Shown one piece after another: positions 42,354-53,152 of a stretch of 64,000 bases of DNA (position 1 is its first letter; each line of letters opens with the position of its first letter). Under the pieces are notes generated by a model, which was not told where the DNA came from, made no database searches, and saw nothing but the letters and a program-made list of their open reading frames with translations. The DNA lies in contig NZ_CP030929.1 in assembly GCF_003325955.1 (NCBI RefSeq), positions 744,001 through 808,000 on the forward strand, in the 5' to 3' direction. The position numbers and the translations under genes are program-made. Origin of the DNA: Aurantimicrobium sp. MWH-Uga1. Its GTDB lineage: Bacteria; Actinomycetota; Actinomycetes; Actinomycetales; Microbacteriaceae.

Positions 42354-43736
42354 ATGACCGATTCACTTCCTGACGTTGAGCTCAAAGTTTCGTCGTATTT
42401 TTCTGAGGTAATTGATACTTTGACGGAACTGGTGGCAATTCCTTCTGTATCTTGGCCGGCTTTTGACCAAACAGAAGTTGAGCGAAGCGCAGAGAAAATT
42501 GTTTCACTTGTTAACGAGCTTAATTTTTTTGACAGCGTCGAGCTCCTTAATGCTCCAATTGGTCAGACACAAAAACTTGGACAACCAGCGGTTGTTGCCA
42601 GAAGAGAAGCATCACCTGGATATCCCACTATCCTTCTGTACGCCCACCATGACGTTCAGCCACCCGGAGATATTTCATTGTGGGAAACACCACCTTTTGT
42701 AGCGACGCAGAAAGACGGTCGGCTGTTTGGCAGAGGATGTGCAGACGACAAAGCTGGAATCCTTGTTCACTTGACTTCTATTCGAATCTTGAAAGAAATA
42801 GAACACACTCCAAATATTGGTGTTGTTCTTTTCATTGAGGGCGAAGAAGAATATGGATCACCCTCGTTTGAAAACTTTCTTTCTCTCTACCGGGCGAAAC
42901 TTGAATCTGAAGTCATCGTTGTTGCTGACTCTGGTAATTGGGACACTTCTACCCCTGCGTTGACAACAACTTTGCGCGGCAATGTGACGTTCAAACTCAG
43001 TCTCAGAACACTAGACCATGCACTTCATTCCGGAATGTTCGGGGGAGTGGTTCCCGATTCATTTACCGTTTTCAGCCAACTAGTTTCTAGCTTCTTCGAC
43101 AAGTCTGGTTCGGTTGTTATTTCAGGGCTTGAAAAGACACAAACTTCAGCACTTTCATATTCAGAGGAGCGAATTCGTGAAGAAAGTGGCGTGCTTCCAG
43201 AAGTTGATTTGATTGGAAGTGGTGACATTCTGTCAAGGCTTTGGACGCAACCATCTGTCACTATTACTGGAGTTGATTTCCCTTCCATCGAAAATGCTTC
43301 AAACACTCTTGTCCCCGAAATTTCAGCACGAATCAGTCTTCGTGTTGCTCCTGGGCAACAAGCACAGGATGCTTTCGACGCGTTTTCTGGGCACGCAGAA
43401 GAGTTTTTGAAATCAAAGGCGATCTTTTCAATAACGGATGTCAGTACCGGTGAAGGATTTGTTGCAGATATTCAGGGATGGGCTGCGAAATCTATGCAGA
43501 GATGTCTCTCTGAGGCGTTTGGTAATGAGTGCGTTGAGATGGGTGTTGGCGGTTCAATTCCATTTATTTCAAGTTTTGTTGATGTTTTCCCTGGTGCACA
43601 GGTACTCGTCACGGGTGTGGAAGATCCTGATTCTTGCGCGCATAGCCCCAATGAATCTTTAGATCTTGACTCATTACAAAAAGCTATTGTCGCTCAAACA
43701 CTGTTTTTGCTTCGTTGTAATCAAAAATCGATTTGA
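42354..43736 (+). CDS. M20 family metallopeptidase (dipeptidase)
   Basis: A 460-aa zinc peptidase. YAHHDVQPPG with metal His/Asp near residue 97, GRGCADDKAG with bridging Asp, EGEEEYGSPS with the general base Glu, a lid domain with ALTTTLRGNVTFKLSL and the C-terminal His in VEDPDSCAHSPNE. Resembles actinobacterial M20 dipeptidases. Substrate probably small peptides; not proven. It sits next to DUF3043, as in several Microbacteriaceae as I recall. Confidence 0.88.
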   Translation: MTDSLPDVELKVSSYFSEVIDTLTELVAIPSVSWPAFDQTEVERSAEKIVSLVNELNFFDSVELLNAPIGQTQKLGQPAVVARREASPGYPTILLYAHHDVQPPGDISLWETPPFVATQKDGRLFGRGCADDKAGILVHLTSIRILKEIEHTPNIGVVLFIEGEEEYGSPSFENFLSLYRAKLESEVIVVADSGNWDTSTPALTTTLRGNVTFKLSLRTLDHALHSGMFGGVVPDSFTVFSQLVSSFFDKSGSVVISGLEKTQTSALSYSEERIREESGVLPEVDLIGSGDILSRLWTQPSVTITGVDFPSIENASNTLVPEISARISLRVAPGQQAQDAFDAFSGHAEEFLKSKAIFSITDVSTGEGFVADIQGWAAKSMQRCLSEAFGNECVEMGVGGSIPFISSFVDVFPGAQVLVTGVEDPDSCAHSPNESLDLDSLQKAIVAQTLFLLRCNQKSI

Positions 43737-43817
43737 AGCACAGGAATACTTCAGCCTCCTGGCACGTTGTCAGTTTAGAATCTAGTTAGGTGAAGACATA
43801 CCTTCCAAGGAGCGGAA

Positions 43818-44174
43818 ATGACTGAAACGACATCCACACAATCACGTGCACACGGTGTTGGTTTGACCGATGCTGCAGCTCAAAAAGTCAAAACTCTCCT
43901 TGCTCAAGAAGGTCGTGACGATCTTCGTTTGCGTATTGCTGTTCAGCCCGGCGGTTGTTCTGGATTGATTTACCAGCTCTACTTCGATGAGCGTTCCCTC
44001 GAGGGCGATGCAGTCGTTGATTTCGGGGGAGTAGAGGTCGCCGTCGATAAGATGAGCGTTCCTTATTTGGACGGCGCCACAATCGACTTTGAAGACACTA
44101 TCCAAAAGCAAGGATTTACCATTGACAACCCGAACGCAGAGGGTAGCTGCGCTTGTGGAGATTCTTTCCACTAA
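43818..44174 (+). CDS. erpA: A-type iron-sulfur cluster insertion protein (ErpA/IscA)
   Basis: Carrier that passes Fe-S clusters to apoproteins, possibly including the Rieske protein QcrA. The 118-aa protein has the three conserved cysteines C47 (GGCSGL), C111 and C113 (SCACGDSF). AAGGAG lies 7 nt before the ATG. It directly precedes the cytochrome oxidase genes, a standard actinobacterial arrangement. Confidence 0.94.
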   Translation: MTETTSTQSRAHGVGLTDAAAQKVKTLLAQEGRDDLRLRIAVQPGGCSGLIYQLYFDERSLEGDAVVDFGGVEVAVDKMSVPYLDGATIDFEDTIQKQGFTIDNPNAEGSCACGDSFH

Positions 44175-44309
44175 AGTTTTTTATTTTTGCTTCACCAGAG
44201 CGAAAATTAGTCCGTTTATTACACAAACAACTTCGCTACTGAGGGTAGAGTTGAACATGTTCGTTTCTGTGTGATTCGAACTTTGAAAAGTGTTTGTGAA
44301 AGGCCAAAA

Positions 44310-45200
44310 GTGCGTTCTACACGTCGAATCCGATGGGCTGCCATTCCGTTAGCAGCAACGCTGGTACTTGCCATGACGGCGTGTACAGATCAAGAACTCG
44401 CAGGCTACATGCCTGGTTTTGTCTCTGGTGCAGAGCCAGTAACCAATCACACGAAGCTCATTACCGATTTCTGGGTAAACAGTTGGATAGTTCTGTTCGC
44501 AGTTGGTTTCATTGCATGGGGCTTAATGCTCTGGTCGATGGTTGTTTACCGTCGCCGCAAGACCGACACTGGTCTCCCAGTTCAGCTGCGTTACAACATG
44601 CCTATCGAAGTTTTCTTCACAGTCGTACCTCTCATTCTTATTCTTGGTTTCTTTGCATTCACAGCTCGCGATGAAGCCATCATTGAAAAGCGGTTTGACA
44701 ACCCTGAAGTCACTATTCAGGCTTTTGGTAAGCAGTGGGCTTGGGACTTCAATTACACAAATGAAGATGTTTATTACTCAGGAATCCAGGTTCAGCCTGA
44801 TCTTTCTCCAGATGCCCCTCAAGGGGCGATTCTTCCTGAATCATTACCAACTCTTTACTTACCGGTTGGAAAAACTGTTGAAATTCAACTTAATGCTCGT
44901 GACGTTATTCACTCTTTCTGGGTAATTGACTTCTTATACAAAAAAGACATGATTCCAGGTAAGACCAACTACATGTCCATCATTCCTCAGCGTGAAGGTA
45001 CTTACGCAGGAAAGTGTGCAGAGTTGTGTGGAGAATTCCACTCGCAGATGCTGTTCCAAGTCAAGGTAGTGTCGCAGGCTGAATATGATGCCTACATAGA
45101 AAGCCTTCGTGAACAGGGCTTTGAAGGCCAACTTGGCAACGAATATGACCGTGTTACAAACCAAGCGAATGTTGTTGCATCCGCTACTGAGTCGAAGTAA
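44310..45200 (+). CDS. ctaC: Cytochrome c oxidase subunit II
   Basis: CuA subunit of the aa3 oxidase. Signal peptide with lipobox-like LAMTAC and C25, then two membrane helices (about 50-70 and 95-115). The CuA ligands are in CAELCGEFHSQM at residues 236-247 (C236, C240, H244, M247). The start GTG 44310 is preferred: AAAGG lies 6 nt before it and the signal peptide then has normal length; GTG 44271 is an alternative with 13 more residues. Followed by ctaD after 9 nt. Confidence 0.93.
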   Translation: MRSTRRIRWAAIPLAATLVLAMTACTDQELAGYMPGFVSGAEPVTNHTKLITDFWVNSWIVLFAVGFIAWGLMLWSMVVYRRRKTDTGLPVQLRYNMPIEVFFTVVPLILILGFFAFTARDEAIIEKRFDNPEVTIQAFGKQWAWDFNYTNEDVYYSGIQVQPDLSPDAPQGAILPESLPTLYLPVGKTVEIQLNARDVIHSFWVIDFLYKKDMIPGKTNYMSIIPQREGTYAGKCAELCGEFHSQMLFQVKVVSQAEYDAYIESLREQGFEGQLGNEYDRVTNQANVVASATESK

Positions 45201-45209
45201 GGAACTACG

Positions 45210-46922
<1,713 letters not shown>

Positions 46923-46928
46923 CAGCAA

Positions 46929-47348
46929 ATGAAAAGCAATGTAGTAATGCTCATCGTTCTTGGAGCATACTTCCTCGTTTCTGGTGTTGTGTACATCATC
47001 TGGAACCACCTCGCTGGTCAGGAATTTGAAGCAACTGGATCTGTCGGTCTTCTACTTTCAGCAGTACTTGCCGGTTTTGTTGCTTTCTTCTTGAACATGG
47101 TTAACCGCTCACAAGGCGGAATCCTGCTTCCAGAAGACAGCCCAAACGCAGACATTGATGATGCGGATCCTGATCTGGGACACTTCAGCCCCTGGAGCTG
47201 GTGGCCACTCATCCTCGGCGCAGCCATTGGACTCGTATTCCTCGGTCTCGCTGTCGGCTTCTGGATTATTTTCCTAGCGATTCCATTAGTATTGATTGCT
47301 GTAACAGGTTGGACATACGAGTATTACCGAGGAAACTTCGGTCACTAA
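46929..47348 (+). CDS. ctaF: Cytochrome c oxidase subunit IV (actinobacterial CtaF)
   Basis: A 139-aa membrane subunit with four helices (about residues 5-24, 36-56, 88-107, 110-129) and the loop HFSPWSWWPLILG; typical of the actinobacterial fourth subunit. It is 6 nt after ctaD and ends the rightward part of the respiratory cluster, before a strong terminator. Confidence 0.92.
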   Translation: MKSNVVMLIVLGAYFLVSGVVYIIWNHLAGQEFEATGSVGLLLSAVLAGFVAFFLNMVNRSQGGILLPEDSPNADIDDADPDLGHFSPWSWWPLILGAAIGLVFLGLAVGFWIIFLAIPLVLIAVTGWTYEYYRGNFGH

Positions 47349-47361
47349 CCTCAAACATATT

Positions 47362-47395
47362 AAGGCCCCAGATGCATTTCTGGGGCCTTTTATTT
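47362..47395 (+). terminator. Intrinsic terminator after ctaF
   Basis: AAGGCCCCAGA (47362-47372), loop TGCATT, TCTGGGGCCTT (47379-47389) and a short T run. Stem of 11 bp. Confidence 0.9.
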
Positions 47396-47829
47396 GTGCC
47401 TAAAGTACCGCGAATAACCGCACTAACTATATATCCAGATCGTCTCAATCACTAGAGACTATCTGCGTGATGTGCTCAGCATAACCACGATTCCATATGT
47501 GACTTTGAGTTCTAAACAACTGAGATTTAGTTCCTCTATATCCCTGAATATATGTGAGTGATATCTCATCGATTGCTTCTGAACTATGTGACTGCTGGAG
47601 TCTAAAATATCGGTAGACAGCTAGATGAGACGTCGCTGGATAGCTTTCAATCGGTTATATATTCAGTCTTGATGTCGTACACACAATCGATCTGAATTGT
47701 ATTTGCAACACGACGAAAAATTTGGCTCGATTCTTCAACGAAACTTCTTGTGTATCGAAGCATAAGATTTTTCGCCAGGAACTCTCATTGATACTTGTGT
47801 CACAAATTTTTACCGTATTTGAGCATAAA
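47396..47829. other. AT-rich non-coding island between two terminators
   Basis: No plausible gene in either direction. A hand count of 47401-47820 gives about 161 G/C of 420 (38%), against roughly 49% in the surrounding coding sequence. It contains an imperfect direct repeat of about 21 nt (47496-47516 and 47585-47606: TATGTGACT ... GAGT-CTAAA). Both neighbouring genes point into it and each ends in a terminator, so it would not be reached by read-through. Confidence 0.6.
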
Positions 47830-47861
47830 AAAGAGAACCCCTCCGGAGAGGGGTTCTCTTT
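47830..47861. terminator. Bidirectional terminator at the qcrB 3' end
   Basis: AAAGAGAACCCCTC (47830-47843), loop CGGA, GAGGGGTTCTCTTT (47848-47861), perfect 14-bp stem, A run on one side and T run on the other. Confidence 0.92.
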
Positions 47862-47870
47862 CGTATCAAT

Positions 47871-49472
47871 TTAGTGGTGTGCGTGCTCAAGAGCTAGCTT
47901 GTACTCTTCCTGTGTTACAGGAGCAATACGGTCTTCAAAGAAGAAGCGAGAGAGCGATGCACGTAAGCGCATACCTGTTGTGATTTTTCCTTGAGGGTTA
48001 GGTCGCAACATAATGGGTGCGTTGTCGTTATAGGAGACAAGCTGCCAACGGTCATAAGCGTCTAACTGTTGGTGAACTTCAATGAATTCGCCACCGGGAA
48101 GACGAACAATGCGACCAGTCTCGTAACCGTGAAGCAGAATCTCACGATCCTTCTTCTGCAATGCCAGAGCAATTCGCTTTGTTACAACAAACGCAATAAT
48201 TGGTCCAACGATCAAGAGAATTTGGAGTGTGTTAATGACACCTTCCATAGTTACCTTGAAGTGAGTCGCAATAATGTCCGATGAAGCTGCTGCCCATAGA
48301 ACTGCGTAGAATGTCACACCAGCTGCCCCGATAGCCGTACGTACGGGGGCGTTTCGAGGACGATCAAGTAGGTGGTGCTCGCGTTTGTCACCAGTAACCC
48401 ATGCCTCAACGAAGGGGTAAGCAAATGCTGCAGCAAGGAACACAACCAGAATCAATACCGGAATGATAATGTTCCAGGACCATGTGTAACCGAACCAGTA
48501 AGTTTCCAGGTGCGGAGGAATCAGGCGAAGTGCACCATCAGCAAAACCGATGTACCAGTCCGGTTGTGTACCTGCAGAAACAGGGGAGGGGTCGTATGGT
48601 CCGTAGTTCCAAATTGGGTTGATAGTGACTGTTGCAGCCATAAGCATGACAACACCGAACACCAGGAAGAAGAATCCGCCTGCCTTCGCTGCGTAAACAG
48701 GAAGGATGGGGAAGCCAACAACATTCTCTTCGGTCTTACCTGGTCCAGGGTACTGAGTGTGCTTGTGAATGATGACGAACATCAGGTGAAGCACGATGAA
48801 AATCAGCACGAAAGCGGGCAACAGGAGGATGTGCAAAGAGTAGAGGCGACCCACGATGTCATCGCCGGGGAATTCGCCACCGAAAAGAAGGAATGTGATC
48901 CAGGTACCTACTACCGGTAAACCAAGGATCATTCCGTCGATAATGCGAAGACCATTTCCAGAAAGCAGATCATCGGGAAGCGAATATCCTGTAAATCCCT
49001 CTGCCATAGCGAGCACAAACAGAACGAATCCAATGGACCAGTTCAGTTCACGTGGCTTGCGGAAAGCACCAGTAAAGAACACGCGCAACATGTGCAAACC
49101 GATACTTGCTACGAAAAGAAGAGCCGCCCAGTGGTGGACTTGGCGCATGAGCAATCCACCGCGGATATCAAATGAAATATCCAAAGTTGACGCCATTGCA
49201 GCAGACATTTCAACGCCCTTGAGGGGTACGTACGAACCCTCGTAGTGAACTGGAGTCATGGACGCTTGAAAGAAGAAGGTTAGGAAACTTCCAGAAAGGA
49301 GAATGATGACGAAGCTATATAGTGCTACTTCACCCAGAAGGAATGACCAGTGGTCAGGAAAAACCTTGCGTCCGAATTCTTTTACAGCTCCGGAAATACT
49401 TGTTCGTTCATCAAGGTAGTTGGAGAACTTTCCTACAACGCCACTTTGTGCAGGTGCCGTTACATTACTCAT
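47871..49472 (-). CDS. qcrB: Cytochrome bc1 complex, cytochrome b subunit QcrB
   Basis: Quinol-oxidising subunit of the bcc complex; 533 aa, nine or so helices. Heme b ligands in VHHWAALLFVASIGLHMLRV and HILLLPAFVLIFIVLHLMFV, the PEWY-like QPDWYIGF, and a long C-terminal extension with VRLPGGEFIEVHQQL typical of actinobacteria. It overlaps qcrA by 4 nt, and the order on the minus strand is ctaE-qcrC-qcrA-qcrB, as in other actinobacteria. Confidence 0.96.
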   Translation of the reverse strand: MSNVTAPAQSGVVGKFSNYLDERTSISGAVKEFGRKVFPDHWSFLLGEVALYSFVIILLSGSFLTFFFQASMTPVHYEGSYVPLKGVEMSAAMASTLDISFDIRGGLLMRQVHHWAALLFVASIGLHMLRVFFTGAFRKPRELNWSIGFVLFVLAMAEGFTGYSLPDDLLSGNGLRIIDGMILGLPVVGTWITFLLFGGEFPGDDIVGRLYSLHILLLPAFVLIFIVLHLMFVIIHKHTQYPGPGKTEENVVGFPILPVYAAKAGGFFFLVFGVVMLMAATVTINPIWNYGPYDPSPVSAGTQPDWYIGFADGALRLIPPHLETYWFGYTWSWNIIIPVLILVVFLAAAFAYPFVEAWVTGDKREHHLLDRPRNAPVRTAIGAAGVTFYAVLWAAASSDIIATHFKVTMEGVINTLQILLIVGPIIAFVVTKRIALALQKKDREILLHGYETGRIVRLPGGEFIEVHQQLDAYDRWQLVSYNDNAPIMLRPNPQGKITTGMRLRASLSRFFFEDRIAPVTQEEYKLALEHAHH

Positions 49473-50533
49473 TTAGCGCGCTCCCAGAAGCTAGGTCCAA
49501 CAGGTTCAGTAAAGTCACTTTGCGCAATAAGGTAGCCTTCGTCATCCACAGTGATGGGAAGCTGGGGGAGAGGACGGGCTGCAGGGCCAAAAATCACTGC
49601 ACATTCGTTAGCAATGTCGAACTGTGATTGGTGGCATGGGCAAAGAAGGTGGTGTGTTTGCTGTTCATAAAGAGCAACTGGACAACCAACGTGAGTACAA
49701 ATCTTGGAATAAGCAACGATTCCGTCGTAGGACCAAGACTCTCGTTCTTTGCTTGTCCAGTTCAAGTCTTCTTTCTTTAAGCGAACTAGAAGAACAGCGG
49801 CTTTAGCCTTTGCGTTGAGCATTTCGTGCTCGGGAAGATCGACAAGACCTTCTGGGATTACCTGGAATGCTGAACCGATGGTGAGGTCAGAAGCCTTAAT
49901 TGGTGTACCTTGGGGATCTCGTGTAAGACGAAGACCCTTTTTCCACATTGTGTGCTTCAATTCGTTATTTGGGTCAACATCCATAGGAGCTAGACCGCGG
50001 AACAAAGCAATTGCTGGAAGTGGGAAGGCAATCAAGGCGCCAATGAGACCATTGCGAATAAGAGTTCTGCGGCTGAACCCAGATTCTTCATCAGACTCTC
50101 TGAAAATTTCTACCGCACGAGCTCGTGTTTCCTCAGATCCTCGCACTGGGTGGCGGTGATCAATTGCTTCTTTGTCTGCCATCAAGGCCTTACCCCAGTG
50201 AACTGCGGCTATACCGATAGCAAGTAGAGAGAATGCAATACCCAAACCTAAGTAGAGGGTGTTCATTCGAACTGAATGCACATTTTCAGGCTCAATGGGA
50301 ACAAACATGTATGCCCAGACTGCGAAAACGCTTGCAGCAATGGAGAAGTAGAAAAGTCCGTAGACAACACGTTCAGCTCGCTTTGCCGCCTTGGGGTCAA
50401 GGTCAGTTATGCGTGGGCGGTGAGGGGGAAGCCCCGGGTTGGTGAATGCGTCGGGTGCTACTACACCAGTCCCGGTTACTTCTGCATTGTCTGCAGGAAC
50501 GATGTCGGCTTTGCCGTTCTCGTTCTTAGCCAT
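49469..50533 (-). CDS. qcrA: Cytochrome bc1 complex Rieske iron-sulfur subunit QcrA
   Basis: 354 aa. N-terminal extension then three membrane helices, as in actinobacterial QcrA; 2Fe-2S ligands in CTHVGC (279-284) and CPCHQS (298-303), followed by GPAARPLPQLP. The middle part RRTLIRNGLIGALIAF before the third helix is the usual twin-arginine-like signal region, which fits export by the TatA/TatC genes at 30 kb. Four nt overlap with qcrB. Confidence 0.96.
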   Translation of the reverse strand: MAKNENGKADIVPADNAEVTGTGVVAPDAFTNPGLPPHRPRITDLDPKAAKRAERVVYGLFYFSIAASVFAVWAYMFVPIEPENVHSVRMNTLYLGLGIAFSLLAIGIAAVHWGKALMADKEAIDHRHPVRGSEETRARAVEIFRESDEESGFSRRTLIRNGLIGALIAFPLPAIALFRGLAPMDVDPNNELKHTMWKKGLRLTRDPQGTPIKASDLTIGSAFQVIPEGLVDLPEHEMLNAKAKAAVLLVRLKKEDLNWTSKERESWSYDGIVAYSKICTHVGCPVALYEQQTHHLLCPCHQSQFDIANECAVIFGPAARPLPQLPITVDDEGYLIAQSDFTEPVGPSFWERAK

Positions 50534-50571
50534 GTTTCTCCTTTAGATTCTTTCTAAACTTTGGTGAAGTC

Positions 50572-51372
50572 TTAGTTCGACTTAGCAGTTACCCACACAG
50601 TCAATGCAACGATTGCTCCGAGACCGAAGACCCAGAGGAAGAGTCCTTCTGATACTGGACCAAGACTTCCCAGTTCAAGGCCTCCAGCTGACGGGTTTTC
50701 CTGGATGTAAGTCAAGTAAGAGATGATGTCTTTCTTCTCTTCAGGGGTAAGATTCAGGTCATTGAAAACAGGCATGTTTTGGGGACCAGTCAACATTGCC
50801 TCGTATACGTGAACCGCCGCTACACCCTTGAGCTCAGGGGCATATTTTCCTTCAGTTAGTGCACCACTAGCACCTGCGACGTTGTGGCACATTGCACAGT
50901 TAATGCGGAATAGCTCGCCACCGTTAGCAACGTTGCCTCCTTCAAGCATTGACTGGCTTGGAATTGCGGGGCCGGGAGCCAATGAAGCTACATAAGCTGC
51001 AAGCGCTTTGGTTTGCTCATCTGTAAATTGAACGGGTTTTTGCTCAGCTTGGGGACCTGACATCTGCATTGGCATACGACCAGTACCAACCTGGAAATCG
51101 ACAGATGCAGAGCCGACACCAATCAAAGTCGGTCCATTTTCAGTACCTTGAGCTTGCTTGCCGTGGCAAGTTGCGCAGTTAGCTGCGAAAAGCTTTTGAC
51201 CCTCGTCGATGACAGCGGGAGAACTTAAGTCAGTGCTTGCATTTGCAGTACCGGTGCTGAAGGCAGCATAAGCGCCACCGGTTGCAACGAGACCAATCAG
51301 AATCAAGGCAACGGAAGCAAGTGGGCCGCGACGTCCTTGACGAGCAGATTGTGCAGACTTCTTGTTAAACAT
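50572..51372 (-). CDS. qcrC: Cytochrome bc1 complex diheme cytochrome c subunit QcrC
   Basis: 266 aa. N-terminal membrane helix at about 17-37, two c-type heme sites CATCH (66-70) and CAMCH (159-163), and a C-terminal anchor at about 242-262. As in other actinobacteria this diheme c1 replaces soluble cytochrome c and links the bcc complex directly to CtaC. ACGGA-type site before the ATG. 20 nt downstream of ctaE. Confidence 0.96.
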   Translation of the reverse strand: MFNKKSAQSARQGRRGPLASVALILIGLVATGGAYAAFSTGTANASTDLSSPAVIDEGQKLFAANCATCHGKQAQGTENGPTLIGVGSASVDFQVGTGRMPMQMSGPQAEQKPVQFTDEQTKALAAYVASLAPGPAIPSQSMLEGGNVANGGELFRINCAMCHNVAGASGALTEGKYAPELKGVAAVHVYEAMLTGPQNMPVFNDLNLTPEEKKDIISYLTYIQENPSAGGLELGSLGPVSEGLFLWVFGLGAIVALTVWVTAKSN

Positions 51373-51392
51373 GAACTATTTCCGTCCGTTAA

Positions 51393-52007
51393 TTACTTGA
51401 GTACGTAGATGACAAGGAACAGGCCAATCCAAACAACGTCAACGAAGTGCCAGTAGTAGGAGACAACAATTGCGCTTGTGGCTTCTTTGTGACCAAAGTT
51501 TTTGACGGCAAATGCGCGACCAATGACCAAGAGGAAGGCGATTAGACCACCGGTTACGTGGAGTCCGTGGAAACCTGTGGTGAGGTAAAAGGCTGTTCCG
51601 TAAGCATTTCCGTTGAGCGTAATTCCTTCGCTCACAAGCACGGCGTATTCATAAACCTGACCGGTTACGAAGATCGCTCCGAGAACATACGTGAGGAAGA
51701 ACCACTCGACCATTCCCCATTGTGAAAGTTTCCATCCAGTTGAACGTGGCTGCATACGTTCTGCAGCAAAAACACCAAATTGTGCGGTTACAGATGAGAG
51801 AACCAGGATGATTGTGTTCGTCAAGGAGTAGGGAAAGTTGAGAACTTCAGACCCTGCAGCCCACTGTTCTGGGGCTGCAGTGCGCAAAGTGAAGTAAATC
51901 GCGAACAAGCCAGCGAAGAACATAACTTCGCTACCAAGCCAAACGATTGTTCCAACCGCAACAGGGTTGGGTCTGCTCACAGTTGGAGTAATAGATGCTG
52001 AGTTCAT
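51393..52007 (-). CDS. ctaE: Cytochrome c oxidase subunit III
   Basis: 204 aa, about five helices, with [20 protein letters not shown] at residue 18-37 and the C-terminal [25 protein letters not shown] 52007 is chosen; GTG 52022 is an alternative with AAAGG directly next to it and a longer one at 52085 begins in unlike sequence. A CATAAT box lies upstream. Divergent to trpD by about 90 nt; first gene of the leftward respiratory run. Confidence 0.93.
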   Translation of the reverse strand: MNSASITPTVSRPNPVAVGTIVWLGSEVMFFAGLFAIYFTLRTAAPEQWAAGSEVLNFPYSLTNTIILVLSSVTAQFGVFAAERMQPRSTGWKLSQWGMVEWFFLTYVLGAIFVTGQVYEYAVLVSEGITLNGNAYGTAFYLTTGFHGLHVTGGLIAFLLVIGRAFAVKNFGHKEATSAIVVSYYWHFVDVVWIGLFLVIYVLK

Positions 52008-52086
52008 AGTGGCTGCTGTCACCTTTCTATTATGGCGGAAATGACAAGTGGCGTGGGCCCAATCGACGACCGCCACGCTGTACAAG

Positions 52087-52092
52087 TAGCCT
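52087..52092 (+). promoter_or_regulatory. Leaderless -10 box for trpD
   Basis: TAGCCT lies 7 nt before the ATG at 52100, the same hexamer as upstream of the leuA leader and the GDPD gene. Confidence 0.55.
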
Positions 52093-52099
52093 GTTACCT

Positions 52100-53152
52100 A
52101 TGAGCGAAAACTACTCGTGGCCACAAATCCTCACTTCACTTCTTGATGGCACTGATTTGACCATTTCTGAAGCGGAATGGGCAATGAACCAGATCATCAC
52201 TGGAAATGCAACAAATGCCCAAATTGCTGGATTTTTGATTGCATTGCGCTCCAAAGGTGAAGCGGTACACGAGCTAGTTGGATTCCGCGACGCTGTTCTT
52301 TCTAATGCCCTGGAACTACCTGTGCCTGCAATGGCTCTAGACATCGTTGGTACGGGCGGAGATCGTCACAACACAGTGAACATTTCTAGTTCAGCAGCCA
52401 TTGTCTGTTCTGCAGCAGGTGTTCCAGTGGTTAAGCATGGAAATCGTGCAGCAAGTAGTGCCTCTGGTTCCTCAGATGTTCTATCTGAACTCGGAATTAA
52501 TCTTGCTCTTTCCAATACCCAAGTGGCTGAGGTATTAGACAAAGTCGGAATCACTTTTGCGTACGCTGCAGCATTCCATCCAGGATTCCGGCACGTTGCA
52601 GAAGCGCGACGTGATTTAGGTGTACCGACAATCTTCAATATCCTTGGTCCCTTGTGTAACCCTGCACGTCCGGAAGCATCTGCTGTAGGAGTTGCCCATT
52701 TGGATAGGGTTCCCCTGATTACTGGAGTTTTTCGCACCCGTGATGCAACAGCTCTTGTCTTCCGCGGCGATGATGGTCTCGATGAGCTGACGACCACCGG
52801 TCACAGTCACATCTGGGAAATATCACGGGGCCAAATTGTTGAGCACGACCTCGACCCGTCCGATCTCGGTATCCCACGCGCCCGTCTTGAGGACATTCGA
52901 GGTGGTGAACCCAGTTACAACGGACAGGTGCTCAAGAATACTTTTGCAGGAGAAACAGGACCAGTGAGAGACATCGTGTTGCTGAACGCGGCAGCTGGCT
53001 TAGTTTCCTATGAGCTTGCCCAAGATTCGTCTCAGGTTCTGCGACCCATCGCTGAAAGACTTCACGAAAAAATGGAGATTGCAGCACAAGCAATTGATTC
53101 AGGTGCTGCGATTTCCAAACTCAACGACTGGGTTCAGGCAACACAAATTTAA
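52100..53152 (+). CDS. trpD: Anthranilate phosphoribosyltransferase
   Basis: Second step of tryptophan synthesis: anthranilate plus PRPP. 350 aa. The PRPP-binding [17 protein letters not shown] near residue 87 and [21 protein letters not shown] near 113 are present. In actinobacteria trpD next to the ctaE-qcr genes is a common linkage, apart from the other trp genes. 4-nt overlap with glpK at its end. Confidence 0.96.
   Translation: MSENYSWPQILTSLLDGTDLTISEAEWAMNQIITGNATNAQIAGFLIALRSKGEAVHELVGFRDAVLSNALELPVPAMALDIVGTGGDRHNTVNISSSAAIVCSAAGVPVVKHGNRAASSASGSSDVLSELGINLALSNTQVAEVLDKVGITFAYAAAFHPGFRHVAEARRDLGVPTIFNILGPLCNPARPEASAVGVAHLDRVPLITGVFRTRDATALVFRGDDGLDELTTTGHSHIWEISRGQIVEHDLDPSDLGIPRARLEDIRGGEPSYNGQVLKNTFAGETGPVRDIVLLNAAAGLVSYELAQDSSQVLRPIAERLHEKMEIAAQAIDSGAAISKLNDWVQATQI

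Noticed and set aside
44250..44259. GAACATGTTC palindrome upstream of ctaC as a possible SOS (LexA) box
   Set aside because: The half-sites are separated by 2 nt, whereas actinobacterial LexA boxes need about 4; ctaC is not a damage gene.
48372..48920. 182-codon plus-strand frame inside qcrB
   Set aside because: Antisense to a well-conserved gene, low-complexity composition, no start signal or family resemblance.
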